Notes: a model not told the origin generated them from the letters alone. Positions 1 to 11,063 are shown, counted from the first letter of the stretch. The stretch: DNA of 64,000 nt from Gigaspora margarita (GCA_009809945.1 WTPW01000711.1:168790-232789); one strand, 5' to 3'. A program made the numbers and translations.

Positions 1-489
1 TTTTAGTAATAAAAATATAGTTTTCAATAAAATTGTTAGGCAGTATAAAATTATATCGAAGTAATATCTAGCAAAAAATATAATTATTAAAAACTACATA
101 ATTATTACTGAAAATTTACTGTAATTTTGATACTTATAATACAACAGTTATAAAATAGTGAAATTTGCTATTATTATTGCATTATAGTTAAATTCTCTTT
201 TATTATAATAAAAGATATAATAAAATGCAGATTTTAACCTATTCTAACACAATCTACAAAGCAGATTTCATACCTTACAACTCAGATTTCATCCTGTTCT
301 ATTATAATTACTACAATATTCATTATGTATTATACTAATTTATAAAACAAACCCAAAATTCGCTAATGATCAATGTTACTACTGCAGTATTCAATCAATT
401 AATTAATATGCTATGACAACTGTAATAGTGATGTTGATTGTTAGTGAACTTTGAGGTAATTGCTCTAGCAAGCTCATAGATATATATCA
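1..489. other. A+T-rich DNA, no gene seen
   Basis: No sustained reading frame, RNA gene or clear inverted repeat is visible. It is probably decayed repeat or spacer. Confidence 0.5.
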
Positions 490-497
490 GTATATAG

Positions 498-789
498 AGG
501 ACCCAGACATCTCTCATATAGACCATAACTGGATTTTGGCCAATTTTGGTCCAATTTGCTAAAAATGACAAAACTATATTTTTTAAATAACTTTTGATTT
601 AGTAATCAGAATTGAATAGACTTTTTTTATTAGATGCACCTCATTGAGGCTTCATTTTTTAAAAAAATTTATTCAAATTGGACTGCTGAATTCCAAGATA
701 ATTGCCAAAAACTGTTTTTTTATTTCTCAAATTCAGGAGTTTTTGTTGAAAAAATAAAGTATGATCTCTGTACTAGATGTTTGGGTCCT
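498..789 (+). mobile_element. hAT-like MITE, family A
   Basis: The ends are inverted (AGGACCCAGACATCT at the left; AGATGTTTGGGTCCT at the right). They are flanked by a perfect 8-bp duplication GTATATAG at 490-497 and 790-797. An 8-bp duplication is the hAT signature; there is no transposase, so it is non-autonomous. Related copies lie at 1998-2560, 6815-7111, 21636-21934 and 34188-34490. A 60-residue frame inside it is not a gene. Confidence 0.8.
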
Positions 790-797
790 GTATATAG

Positions 798-1253
798 GAA
801 TGTGAATCGATTTTAAAAATCAAAATTGATGATTAAAATCTCAAAATTGTTTTAGAATCAATAATTAAATTCTAAATCTTTATAGTTATTTCATATATTA
901 AGTAGTCCAATTGAATCTATTTTTTTATTATTTAATATAAATAAAATTTTTAATACTATAAATTTATATTTTATCTAGTATATTATATATTTATAAGGTG
1001 CTTAACCAATGTGATTTGCATTATTATAGTTTTCTAAAGGTGTTTGTAAAACTGATTCACTTAATTATAAAAAAAAAACTTTGATTTACAAAGAATATAA
1101 TTTAATTTTCTTAGAGCAGGATCTATAATAGAGTTTTTCCAATCTGGTAAAATACCATAAATGTAGTTTATAATAATTGTATTAATTTTATTTAAATTTA
1201 CTTATATTTTTTATCTTTTGTATATTAATTTTATTAAATTTATTTATGGAATA
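798..1253. other. A+T-rich DNA, no gene seen
   Basis: Only A/T runs are present; I see no coding or repeat structure that I can support. Confidence 0.5.
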
Positions 1254-1503
1254 TTATATTCATAATACCAGTATTATATAACACCCTATAATGCAAACTA
1301 GTTATAGTTATAGTTAGAGTTAGAATTAGAGTTAAAATTAGAATTAAAGTTAAAGTTAAAAGTAAAATTTATAGTAAAATTGCGAGAGGAGCATTTTTTG
1401 TTAGTAATACAACAGGGGTTACTCTAGTAAAATTTTGAGATATTCAAGAATTTTAAAAAGTGTTTAATATAGGGTGTTATATAACATGGTGTTATGAATA
1501 TAA
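1254..1503. mobile_element. MITE with degenerate hexamer array
   Basis: Inverted ends are visible around TATATTCATAATACC (left) and GGTGTTATGAATATA (right), each followed inward by TATATAACACCCTATA or its complement. The interior, about 1300-1370, is a run of GTTAGA/GTTATA/ATTAAA hexamers, a decayed relative of TTAGGG. Exact ends and target duplication are uncertain. Confidence 0.55.
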
Positions 1504-1527
1504 CTTTCCTTTATTTATTTATTTTAT

Positions 1528-1670
1528 GAGGAGTAACAAAAATCAGAAGATTTTTTGAAAAGTAAAAAAGTTGAAATTATATATAAAAAACCTAATTTAA
1601 TTTATATTAAAAAAAAAAGAGAAGAAGTAGGCTTTTGATAAAAAATAATTAGCTGATTAATAATAAGTCC
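1528..1670 (+). mobile_element. P-family MITE (PIF/Harbinger-like), degenerate
   Basis: It begins GAGGAGTAACAAAAATCAG and ends near AATAATAAGTCC. The order of internal motifs matches the copies at 32506-32660, 41709-41861 and 55213-55363, which have TTA duplications. This copy has drifted and its duplication is not clear. Confidence 0.6.
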
Positions 1671-1997
1671 TAATTATATTTATTTTATTTAAATTTATTT
1701 ATTAAATACAATCTATTTTTTATTTTCTTGTACAAATAAATACAAATTATTTTGAAAAAATTTTTATAAAATTTAAATTATTTATATATATATTTTGCTA
1801 ACTTTTTTGTTAACTCTTTATAGTATAATCTATATATTTGCAAGCAAACTTTCTAATTATAATGATGTCTACTAAATCAAGTGCTCATAGAACAGTTTCT
1901 TGCAAACTAGTCTATATGCAATCATAGCAATCTCTTATATATTTTTTAGCTACAATCCAATAACTTTCAATAAAATTAAATTTATAGTATAGCTGAC
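1671..1997. other. A+T-rich DNA, no gene seen
   Basis: No feature can be supported here. Confidence 0.5.
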
Positions 1998-2560
1998 CAG
2001 GACTCTAAACATCTAGTATAGGGTTTATATGTTATGCCAGTATTGTATATAGGACATGTTCATACTATAAAATCATCCAAGTATCCAATATTGTCCAAAA
2101 TCATCTAAGCCTATATTCCAAGTTAACTAATTAATAAATTAACTTAAAAAATTATATAATTATATATTTTTTAGATGCTATATTCATTTGTGAAAAATTA
2201 AATTAAATTAATTTAATAAAATTATATATAATTTTAATTTGAAAAAATGTTCAAAATTGTCCAAAATTGTCCCTTGTACAATACTATATTATACATTTCA
2301 GCAAAACCCCCAAAATTTGAGAAGCAAAAAAAACAGTTTTTAGCAATTATCTTGGCATCTAGTAGTTTAATTTGAATATAAATGAAGATCTTAGTAAGGT
2401 GCATCTAACAAAAAAAAGTTTATTTAATTCTGATCAAAAGTTATTTAACAAAATATAGTTTTGTCATTTTTAGCAAATTAGAGCAAAATTGGCCAAACCC
2501 TAGTTATGACCTATATAAAAGATGTTCAAGATCATATCTGACCCCTCTATAGTTATACTC
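1998..2560 (-). mobile_element. hAT-like MITE family A, interrupted and decayed
   Basis: The outer end AGGACTCTAAACATCTAG at 1998 and the stretch 2285-2550 (complement of family A, including GGCCAAACCCTAGTTATGACC) form one copy. About 260 bp of a different repeat, family K, separates the two parts. The far end has drifted, so no duplication can be read. Confidence 0.55.
2033..2292. mobile_element. Family K repeat inside a family A copy
   Basis: It carries AGTATTGTATATAGGACA at the left and TGTCCCTTGTACAATACT at the right as inverted ends, with CCAAAATTGTCC repeats inside. It resembles 18815-19115. The flanking duplication is not exact, so the boundaries are approximate. Confidence 0.5.
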
Positions 2561-2696
2561 TATAGTCATATCTCTATATAAGCACTCAATATTGTACAAA
2601 AAATTTAAATATAGTAAAAACCTCAAATTATTTATGATCATTTTATCAAAAAATTTTGATTTTTTATCAATTTTATTAATAATAAACTCTCATTAT

Positions 2697-2935
2697 TAGT
2701 AATACTATTGAAATTAATTTTTGAAAAAGGCCTATTTCGTCTTTATTAGAAAAAATTAAAATTTTTTATAAAGAAAAGCAAATAAAATTTATATAGTTAT
2801 ATTTTTTATAATTTTATCTATTCAAAAAAAGTATCAAATAATTTTGTTTTTCAAGTTAAATAAATTAAAAACAATTAAATCTTCAAATTTTAATTTTGGG
2901 TTTTAGAATCTAAAATAATTTCATCCTTATATATA
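2697..2935 (+). mobile_element. hAT-like element, family B (239 bp), old copy
   Basis: It is flanked by a perfect 8-bp duplication CTCATTAT (2689-2696 and 2936-2943). It is exactly 239 bp, the same as the copies at 27299-27537 and 55705-55943, but diverged. Its start, TAGTAATACTATTGAAATT, and its end, CATCCTTATATATA, show weak terminal symmetry. The TTTCGTC repeats seen in the younger copies have mostly mutated here. Confidence 0.8.
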
Positions 2936-3090
2936 CTCATTATAATTACTAATTTGATTAAATATAGATTATAAAATCTTATTAGCCAATATTCATATTT
3001 ATATTTATTTAAAATTTTCTATTGTATACCTATTTGGTGATCCAGAAGATAACCTTTAGAAAAGAAAAAAAATTTCTATTAAAAATTTTT

Positions 3091-3368
3091 TTTTTTTTTA
3101 ACGTATGGACTTTACCATGTAACTTTTATTAACAATTTTTGTCATGATTAACACCTTTTTAAGATCGTTTTTAAGTTACATATATAATTTGTGCTACCCC
3201 CTATTAGTCACCCAATTTGTCCATTAACGGCTATACTTCTTCTATTTTTAATTTTTAGTATTTTATGTATTTTACCACAATTACTAATCTAGAGCGGCTA
3301 TAACAGATTAATCCATGTCCCACCCATGCTTAACCTGCATGTTCAGAGATCATTCCTAAATCGTACAT
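3091..3368 (-). mobile_element. Short retroposon, possible 5S rRNA-derived SINE
   Basis: A T-run at the left (an A-tail on the minus strand) and a 14-bp A/T-only duplication TATTAAAAATTTTT (3077-3090 and 3369-3382) bound it. Read on the minus strand, the head contains GATCTCTGAA, then GTTAAGCATGGGTGGG and GGATTAAT. This looks like the 5S rRNA core around its internal promoter box A, with a 7-base interruption. 5S-derived SINEs (SINE3 type) are known; assignment here is an inference from a short match. Confidence 0.45.
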
Positions 3369-3385
3369 TATTAAAAATTTTTAAA

Positions 3386-3693
3386 GGTCTAATAGCAAAT
3401 AACTTTTGATATAAAAGTCCAATTTGGATAAAACAACTACCAAAATGTTCATTTTGATAAGACAATTCTAAAAAGTTCAAGATTGTTAAATCCAATTACA
3501 AGCTTTTAAGATTGTATTACTTTACATATTTAAAAATTAATTAAATTTAAATATTTGAGTAAAAAATTCTAAATTAGTATTTTGTAATTATATTTGAATA
3601 ATTTTAGACTTTTTAAAACTGTCTTATTGAGTCACATACTCTGGTAGTCATTTGATCCAAATTGGACTACTAGATCTAAGTTATTTACTATTA
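3386..3693. repeat. Foldback element, ~300 bp
   Basis: The left arm (AGCAAATAACTTTTGAT onward, with AAGTCCAATTTGGAT) pairs with the right arm (ATCCAAATTGGACTACTAG, then AAGTTATTTACTATTA). The arms carry the ACCAAAATG..GATAAGACAATTCT module also seen at 19200-19450, 15310-15370 and 24180-24240. Confidence 0.6.
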
Positions 3694-4540
3694 ATTTATG
3701 ATCCGTATACCAAACAGGGGCTGCATATATTACCATATATAGGGGTTGTCTAAAGCCATGTACCCACATGACATTTTTGTGTAAATCAACCAACCAGAGT
3801 CGCAAAATGTTGTTTCACAGATCAGCTTAAAGAAAACAAAAAACAAAAAAGATGCAAGAATATGAAAACGGCAGTTCAAACCTGTCTTGGGCCATTAATA
3901 AAAAATGTCAGGAAGGCAATTTTACCTATATGTTTGTTCTAATCCTAACACCAACCCTAATGCTAAACAGGCTCTAACCTAATTTTAACTAAATATTCAA
4001 AAATCACGTGGGTACATAGCTTTAGCCATTCCCCATATATAATAAAATTGTAGTAAATCAATTATTGTTTATCAAATTTCTGGAATCTAGTACTATTAGA
4101 GCAATAGCAAATTTTTTTATTAAGCTAACCTTACTTCTCCACTAATTAAAAATTGTAGAACATATTCTTGCAATTCTAATAGTAGTAAAAAAATTAAAAT
4201 TGGATCAGTAGATCACAAGATATCATTAAAACCCTTTCACGACCATATATAGTTTCTATGTAAACAATAATATTGTTTACATAGAAACTCTATATGGTCG
4301 CAAAAAATTTTTAATGATATCTTGTGGTCTACTGATCCAATTTTAATGATTTTACCACCATTAGAATTGCAAGAATGTTCTCTACAACTTTTAATTAGTA
4401 AAGAAGTAAGGTTAGCTTAATAAAAAAACTCGCTATTGCTCTGACAGTGTCAGATTCCAGAAATTTGATAAACAATAGTTGATTTGCCCCATATATTACT
4501 ATAGATTTTCACTATTTGGCATATGGATCATGAATTAAAT
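3694..4540. repeat. Long foldback element holding a family D insertion
   Basis: The outer ends, around TTATGATCCGTATACC and GGCATATGGATCATGAA, are inverted. From about 4042 to 4500 the DNA is a near-perfect palindrome centred at about 4270 on AACAATAATATTGTTT. The arms contain TCTACAACTTTTAATTAGT and a phrase ending GGTCTACTGATCCAATTTTA, found in several other foldbacks of the window. Confidence 0.65.
3742..4034 (+). mobile_element. hAT-like MITE, family D
   Basis: The ends GGGGTTGTCTAAAGCC and GGCTTTAGCCATTCCCC (one-base offset) are inverted. The flanks share ATATATA, which is weak because the site is all A/T. The sister copy at 48712-48997 has a clean 8-bp duplication. The interior has degenerate CCCTAA-type motifs. 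Confidence 0.65.
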
Positions 4541-4970
4541 ATTTTTTTAAAAATTTTAATAGTATTTCAAAAGTATATACAAATACATTATTTATTGGCC
4601 TTTGTTAATATAACCAATTTTATTTGTAGTTACATCTTTATACAATCACCAAAATAGAACACAACCAACTTGGTAATTATAGAAAGAGAATTTCAAATAA
4701 AAAATGAAATATAACTGGCATCTTTAATTAATTTCCCAATAACAGACTTTTAAGCAATAAAGTCTGGTTAAGAGACCTTTTTTTTAAGTAGCAATCTATT
4801 TAATCTAAATTTTTTTTTTTTATACTTTGTAAAATCTAAATTTAATCTCTTTTTTCAAAGTTCTTTTTATTTAATATTTTTTTTATTTTTTTTAGCTATT
4901 CTTTTATATTGAAATACCATTTTTGCTTTTTTTATTAGATATTAATATAATAAAAATTGTTAGTTATATA
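4541..4970. other. A+T-rich DNA, no gene seen
   Basis: Poly-T tracts and A/T-only sequence. Nothing is supported beyond the left target duplication of the next element. Confidence 0.5.
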
Positions 4971-4986
4971 ATACTTTGCTTTTTTT

Positions 4987-5554
4987 TACATATAATACTT
5001 AGACGAGGCGATTCCTTGCACAATATTATATAATTTTTATTAGTAGATTACTTGTTTCTTTTTTTTGCTTTTTTTATCTTCGTTCTTTTATGATTGAATT
5101 GTGTTTAGGATATTTTTTTTCCTTTTATCTTTTCTTTTATATGTTTTTTCTTTTTTTCTTTCTTTTGTGTCCTAAATTTTGTTTTTTCTCTCATAGACGT
5201 GGCAATTATTTTGTTTTTTATATAAGAGTAAGAGATAAACTATTCTGCCCGGACCTAGGTGGAAGAAGTTTTAAAGAAAAGATAGGTAGTCTTGATGGGC
5301 TAGTAGAATCCTTTCGTTGATATAAGTATTTTCTTTAGTTGCAGAAGGGAATTTTTATGGAGGAAAATATCTGCTTATAGCAGGTCACACATGGGTAATT
5401 TGGACTTTAGTCGCAAAGAGCTGGGTGAGCTTCAACTTGTAAATTAGGTATCAAAAGGTTTTTTTCCCTTATGACAAATAGTAATATTCCTAGTGTTATA
5501 TTAGTAACCTAATAAAGTTGAGGCAAGACTGCCGAAAAGTTAAAAAAAAAAAAA
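4987..5554 (+). mobile_element. R2 retroposon with 16-bp target duplication
   Basis: ATACTTTGCTTTTTTT is repeated exactly at 4971-4986 and 5555-5570, on either side of a unit that ends AATAAAG...GTTAAAAAAAAAAA. A long duplication plus a 3' A-tail indicates target-primed reverse transcription. Similarity to 13014-13514 (GTAGTCTTGATGGGCTAGTA versus GCAATCTTGACAAGGCTAAT) defines the family. No convincing pol III boxes or protein are seen; a 76-residue frame in the T-rich 5' part is low complexity. Confidence 0.75.
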
Positions 5555-5570
5555 ATACTTTGCTTTTTTT

Positions 5571-6237
5571 AGATTCTTTGATCTTTTTTTTTTTTTTTTT
5601 GCTATAAGGGTATCATTTGCAAATGCTATATAATTTATATTGAAAATAGGTTTGACTTTTTTTTTAACTTGGTTCAATAAATCTTTAATTGTGTAGTAAT
5701 TTTTTTATTTTTATTGAGTTTAAAATAATAGCATACCTTTGCAAGAACATTAAAATAATATATTTTTTTTTACTTAGTTGTAATTTGCTACATATTTTTA
5801 AAATAAATTTATTCACTATAATTATTTTTTATTATTTTTCTTATATAATAGCATTATATTATTATGTATTTAGATTCTTTTTTTTCTATTATTTGAATAA
5901 AAAATGCACTTATAATAAAAATTAGCTCTTACTCTTTTATTCCAAGCATTAATAGAACTAGTTTTATTTTTTTTTCTTTAGAAATTATTATCTGTCACTC
6001 TAGAATCTTTATTTTTTTCTAAAAATAACTTATTCAATATTTAATATTATTTTTTTATTATATCTATCAAAGTATATACTCTTCTAGTATATTCAAATTG
6101 ACAACCTAAAAAATATTTACTATTTTTTAGCTATTCTTAGACAATTTAATTTTCTTGTTTCTTTTGTGTACTTATATAATATAGTAAAATTAATATATTG
6201 TTTAAACTAAAATAGACTAATACTATTTAATTTTGAT
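5571..6237. other. A+T-rich DNA, no gene seen
   Basis: The open frame at 5689-5925 encodes only F/I/Y/L/K-rich low-complexity sequence and is not credible as a gene. Confidence 0.5.
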
Positions 6238-6383
6238 TCTAGTATCAAAAATCAGTTGAGTTTTTAGAAAGAAAGAGGGTAAAAAAAGTTAAAATTATAT
6301 AAAAATCTGACTATTTTATATTAAGAAAAAAGGAAGAGAAATAGGCTTTTAATAAAAACAATTAGATAATTAATGACACAGCT
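6238..6383 (+). mobile_element. P-family MITE, degenerate
   Basis: The left part, AGTATCAAAAATCAGTTGAG, and the right part, GATAATTAATGACACAGC, align with the better P copies. The target duplication is unreadable. Confidence 0.55.
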
Positions 6384-6613
6384 TTTATATTTTAGTATTA
6401 TATCTTTATTGTTAACTAACTATTTATATTTTGATATTTCTTGTAATAAAAAAGTAAAAACAACTCATGATATATAAAAATTATCAAGAAAGCAAACTCT
6501 TTTATATTTGTATAGGTTTGGATTAATATAAACTATATATACTATAGCTTTTGCTTACTTTTAACTTTTTGTAATTATTATAAAGCCTTATAAAATATTT
6601 ATAGACTGCTTAG

Positions 6614-6743
6614 AAAAGGATCAGAAATCAGCTAATTTTCTAGAAAAGGGTTTGAAAAAGTAAAAATTTAATATAAAGACCTGACTAAAAGAGAGGAATT
6701 CAAAATTTTGGCCAAAATTGAATTAGCTAATTTCTGATAGCAC
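6614..6743. repeat. Small inverted repeat, P-like ends
   Basis: ATCAGAAATCAGCTAATTTT at the left pairs with GAATTAGCTAATTTCTGAT at the right. The inner sequence GTAAAAATTTAATATAAAGACCTGAC is shortened and resembles the P interior. Confidence 0.5.
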
Positions 6744-6814
6744 TCTTATTATTCATTATATTCAAAAGTCTAAATATCTTTTTATTTTTAAAAATTTTAT
6801 TAAACCTAAGCAAT

Positions 6815-7111
6815 AGAATCCCAGACATCTAGTATAGAGGTTATACTTGAAATTTTTTAGCAAAAATACCTAAAATTTAAGAAGCAAAAAACAGGGTTTG
6901 ACAATTATTTTGCTATCCAGTAGTCCAATTTGAATGAACTTTTTTTAAAAAATAAAGCTCTCAGTGAGGTGCATCTAATAAAAAAAGTTTATTCAATTCT
7001 GATCACTGGATTAGAAGTTATTAAAGTAAATGGATTTTGTTATTTTCAGCAAATTAGATTAAAATTGGCCAAAATCCAGTTATGACCTATATGCAAAATG
7101 TTTGGGGTCCT
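6815..7111 (-). mobile_element. hAT-like MITE, family A
   Basis: A perfect 8-bp duplication TAAGCAAT (6807-6814 and 7112-7119) flanks inverted ends AGAATCCCAGACATCT and ATGTTTGGGGTCCT. The orientation is opposite to that of the copy at 498-789. Confidence 0.8.
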
Positions 7112-7119
7112 TAAGCAAT

Positions 7120-8392
7120 TACATTACCAAGTGCAAATTGTTCTTTTTTATCTCTATAATTGTTATTCACACTTTTATTCTTATTACTATTCTTGTTTTC
7201 ATCCTTATTACTATTCTTAATGTTAATGTAAAAGTCTAAAAAAACTAGTAATTTTAGTTATTACTTTGGTAGTCTAATAAGTATTTCAAAGTCACTGAGC
7301 TTGTGGTAATAGATTAATTTTGGAATATTTCTTATTTTTCTTATTTCTGGCCTTTTTTTATACAAAAAGTACTATAAATAAATAAATTTGTGTGTTTTTT
7401 TTAACCTATTTTATTTTTTTCTTATTACTGTATTTATTTGAACTTTGTCTTTATTATTACTTATTCTTCTTCTGATTACTATATTCATTTAAACTATATT
7501 CAATATTATTCATTTTATTTTTTAATTTTTTTAATTTTTAAGATACTACTTAGGTACTTTGTCACTTTATTGGTACAAACAGGTTGGCTCAGTCTGAGGA
7601 CTAAGCCACATATTATATTTGTATAACAAGAGTAAAACCAGCTACTTATATTTTTGGTATTATTTTACACTAGCTGCCATACCTACAACCCAACTATGAG
7701 ATTGTTTATTTAAACTCTTTGGCTTCACTCATGTTCTATGCTTCTTTTAATATACCCTTTTAGGAATTTACTTTGAAAGTACCCTGAGGCTTTAGCCAAA
7801 CACCTTATGAAAAACTATTGTCCATTTTATTTAATATTATAGTTCATAATTTAAAATAAAATCTATATTTTCTATTTAACCTTCCAACCTCTAAAACCCA
7901 TTTATACTTGTTTAATATAAACTCTACTCTAAAACTAATCTCTAATTTTAACCTTTAATCCTAAAAAATATACACTAAAAAACTTTATTTTTCTGAAATT
8001 TTAGTAATTTTTTTATACTATAATTTCATTTTAATCTGAATTTTATTATGATCTCCCTATTTAATATATTTATATTTCTCTATTCTTTCTAAGCAATTTT
8101 TTTTTCTTTTATTGTTATACTTATTAAAATTAGTATACTTTTTTACTTGGCATTTTTTTAAAGTATTTTTTTTTTTGTTTCTTTTTCTTTTTTATTTCTT
8201 TTTCTTTTTTGTTTTTTTTTTAAAAGCAGAATTTAATAAAATTTTACTTTTTAGTACTATATTACTATCACAAAATATTTTAAGTAACTATATATCAATA
8301 TATAATACATAATCATTTTATATCAATTAAAATTAAACATTATACATTGATTAACTTGTTATAAATCGATATATATCTATAATCAATAAATA
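7120..8392. other. A+T-rich DNA with one SINE-R scrap
   Basis: Apart from 7650-7745 it is T-rich low-complexity sequence. Frames at 7438-7626 and 8112-8312 are F/L/Y-rich and not gene-like. Confidence 0.5.
7650..7745 (-). mobile_element. Fragment of SINE-R tail
   Basis: ACACTAGCTGCCATACC, then CAACCC and TATTTAAACTCT, match the 3' region of the complete SINE-R copies (for example around 58090-58160). It is a truncated, decayed remnant. Confidence 0.6.
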
Positions 8393-8639
8393 GGGATAGG
8401 TCAGTAGAAAAGGAACAAATTTTTTCTAGATAAAAGTTTTTTTGACTTTAAACTTAAATGTCTTAACAAATATCTTAATAAATTTATTAAAATTTTTTTT
8501 ATTTTAATCCTATATAATTTCAAGATTAAAATAAAAATTTTTTTAGCAAATTTGATTAAATAATTGGTAAGATATTTAAATTTAAAAATTAAAAAAATTT
8601 TACTAAAAATGATTTGTCCCTTTTCTAATGACTCACCCC
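8393..8639. repeat. Family G foldback, ~245 bp
   Basis: Ends GGGATAGGTCAGTAGAAAAG and CTTTTCTAATGACTCACCCC are inverted. The arms contain the TTGACTTTAAACTTAAAT type sequence and its complement around a centre near 8516. Copies are at 21937-22171, 33787-34024 and 42661-42903. An open minus-strand frame of 111 codons here is a by-product of the repeat. Confidence 0.65.
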
Positions 8640-8642
8640 CAA

Positions 8643-9172
8643 GGGGGCATCCATAAATAACATTATGCTTGAGGGGAAGTCCCCCAAAATATAACGATTT
8701 TCCAATATGTAGAGGGTTTTTCCCAACATAACACAATTTTTTTATAAAAATTTGTTTAAAACTTGATCTAGTGGTCCAAATTGGGTGATTTTGGTACCAT
8801 TCGAATCGTCTCGAGGAGAGGATTCGAATGGTACCAAAATCATTTGATTTGGATTACTGGATCACGTTTATTAACGAAATACTATTGGTTATTATGTTTT
8901 TTTATAAAATTACTATAAAATCAATAGTATTTCGTTGATAAAACGTGATCTAGTGATCCAAATGAAATTATTTTGGTACCATTGGATTCGTCTCATAGAG
9001 ACGAATCGAATGGTACCAAAATCATCCAAATCGGATCACTGGGTCATAATATATTCAAGATTTTGTAAAATTTTATATATAAACATACAGATTTTTAAAA
9101 TTTTTTTTATATAGTAGAGGGGGGTCAAAAGCTACTATGTAGGGGTATATAACGTTATAAATGGATGCCCCC
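8643..9172. mobile_element. Family H foldback transposon, best copy
   Basis: Terminal inverted repeats GGGGGCATCCATAAATAAC and GTTATAAATGGATGCCCCC bound a palindrome of palindromes. Two hairpins at about 8796-8842 and 8976-9020 each have arms of the GGTACCATTCGAATCG type, placed symmetrically about a centre near 8900 (AATACTATTGGTTATTATG). No protein is encoded. Related copies are at 10903-12250 and 31133-33669. Confidence 0.75.
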
Positions 9173-9185
9173 AAATATCGTAATT

Positions 9186-10876
9186 AAAATATAAATCATT
9201 ATACATCTGCTAATCGATTGTTATCATATTTATTAGTAGTAAAATGGTTCAAAATATTTCAAAATATTTTAGAACTAGAAAACCAAGCTGGATCAGTAGA
9301 TCTATAACCTGGATCATACCAAGCATGCATTGGACTATATTTTTTGCAATATTTCAAAATTTTGTATGATGTATTGAAATTAATCTAAAATTTTGTATTA
9401 TAAGATCAGATTAGATCTTTTGTTTATAAATTAGATCTTTTACATTGTTTTTTTTTAATTTGGTTTGTTTTTTTTTATTTGTATTTTTTGTTTTTGTTTT
9501 GTTTTTTATTTTTTTTATTTTATTTGGCACTTTACAAGAATACCAGCCCTTTACAAGAAAATCAACAACTTTTTAGCATTTTGCAAGTACACCAATTTGA
9601 TTTCACAAGCTAACTCAAACTTTCGATACTTTGCAAAAACTCTTCTAAATCTTCAAGAAACCTTTTTAACAAAATAATTTGGTTAGGTGCAAGTTTTCAC
9701 AAGTTTTCACTTATTTATTTTCTCATTTAATATTTTTTGTTTTTGTTTTTTTTTGTTTTTAATTTTTAAAAGTTTTTTATTAATTTATTTTATTCTAGCA
9801 CTTTGTGAAAACATGCTTCTTTAAAGAAATAATTTAGTTAGGCACAAGTTTTTGCAAGTTTTTACAAGTTAATCTAGCACTTTACAAAACACAACTTGAT
9901 TTTAGCAATTTCTGAATTTGAACTCTTACTTTAGAGAAATAGAGATTTGAGGCTTTATTTATTTTTTTTTTTATTAAGTTTGCATATATATTTTGTTTTT
10001 CAATTGTTTTTTTTTTTTACTTTTTTAATTTTATTTTAGTTTATTTATTTCTGACTTTTTTTAGAACTCTGCAAGAAAACAATCTGACTTTTCTGGCACA
10101 TTACAAGAATACCAACTCTAACTTTTCTACTTTGCAAGAACATACTAGCTTCTCTAACAATTTGCAAAAAATACTAACACTTCTGAGAAATAGTTTTTGT
10201 TTTACTTCTCTACCATTTTTAGAAAGTCGTGAATATGAGTGAAGAGAAATAATAGCTAACTACAAGGTAAGAAAATAAGTATATAGAGCTAGTATTATGC
10301 GACAAAGTATAAAAGTAATTAAAATATTACTATTTTTTGTTTTTATTTTTTATTATTTTTTATTTCTTTACTATTTTTAGTAAGTAGCGAATAGCGAAAA
10401 AAAATCATAGCTAATTGCAAAGTAAGGAAAATAAGTGTGTAGAGATAGTATTATGCGATGAAGTGCAAAAGTAGTTTAAAATATTACTATTTTTTTCATT
10501 TGCATTATTTTTATTATTTTTTTGGTTTTAATTGTTTTTGGTTTATTTTTTTTTGTCATTTTTTTCATTTTTTGCATAAAAAATGTATAATAATATATAA
10601 TAAAATATATTTAATTTAAAATAAAATGTAATAATAAATAAATAATAAAAATTTTATATTAAATTGCAAAAACCTATAAAACACTTAAAAATAAGTATAT
10701 AGTATAATAGTATTAATTAGAATTATTATTCATGATTTTTAATCTGATATCTATCAATTATTACCAATTATTACCAATTACTATCTTAATTGATAGTCCT
10801 TGTCAGGAGAGATTTAAATCGATTACTATCCAATAACCAATAAAAATTGATAGTAATCTTCATACAAATTTTGGTG
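9186..10876 (-). repeat. Repeat J, ~1.7 kb, reverse orientation
   Basis: It matches the complement of 37416-39034. Shared landmarks are TTCAAAATATTTCGAAA-like runs, a phrase around CTGGATCATACCAAGCATGC, many CTTTGCAAGAACA-type motifs in a T-rich background, and GATTACTATC..TGATAGT motifs at the far end. The CTTTGCAAG motif recurs about every 40-60 bases. No protein was recognised. Confidence 0.6.
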
Positions 10877-11063
10877 ATGACTGCACTAATAGCTGCTAAT
10901 TAAAGGCATCTATAAATAATATTATACAAGTAGAGAAGAGGATTATACGAAATATAATATTTTTTTTAATAAGTAGAAGAAGTTAAAAAAAATAATATGA
11001 TTTTTCTATAAAAATTGGTCTAAATTTTGATCTAATATTTCAAATTAAATAATTTTAGTACTA

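Noticed and set aside
8401-8736. 111-codon minus-strand frame
   Set aside because: It spans the junction of a G foldback and an H element; it has no gene-like composition.
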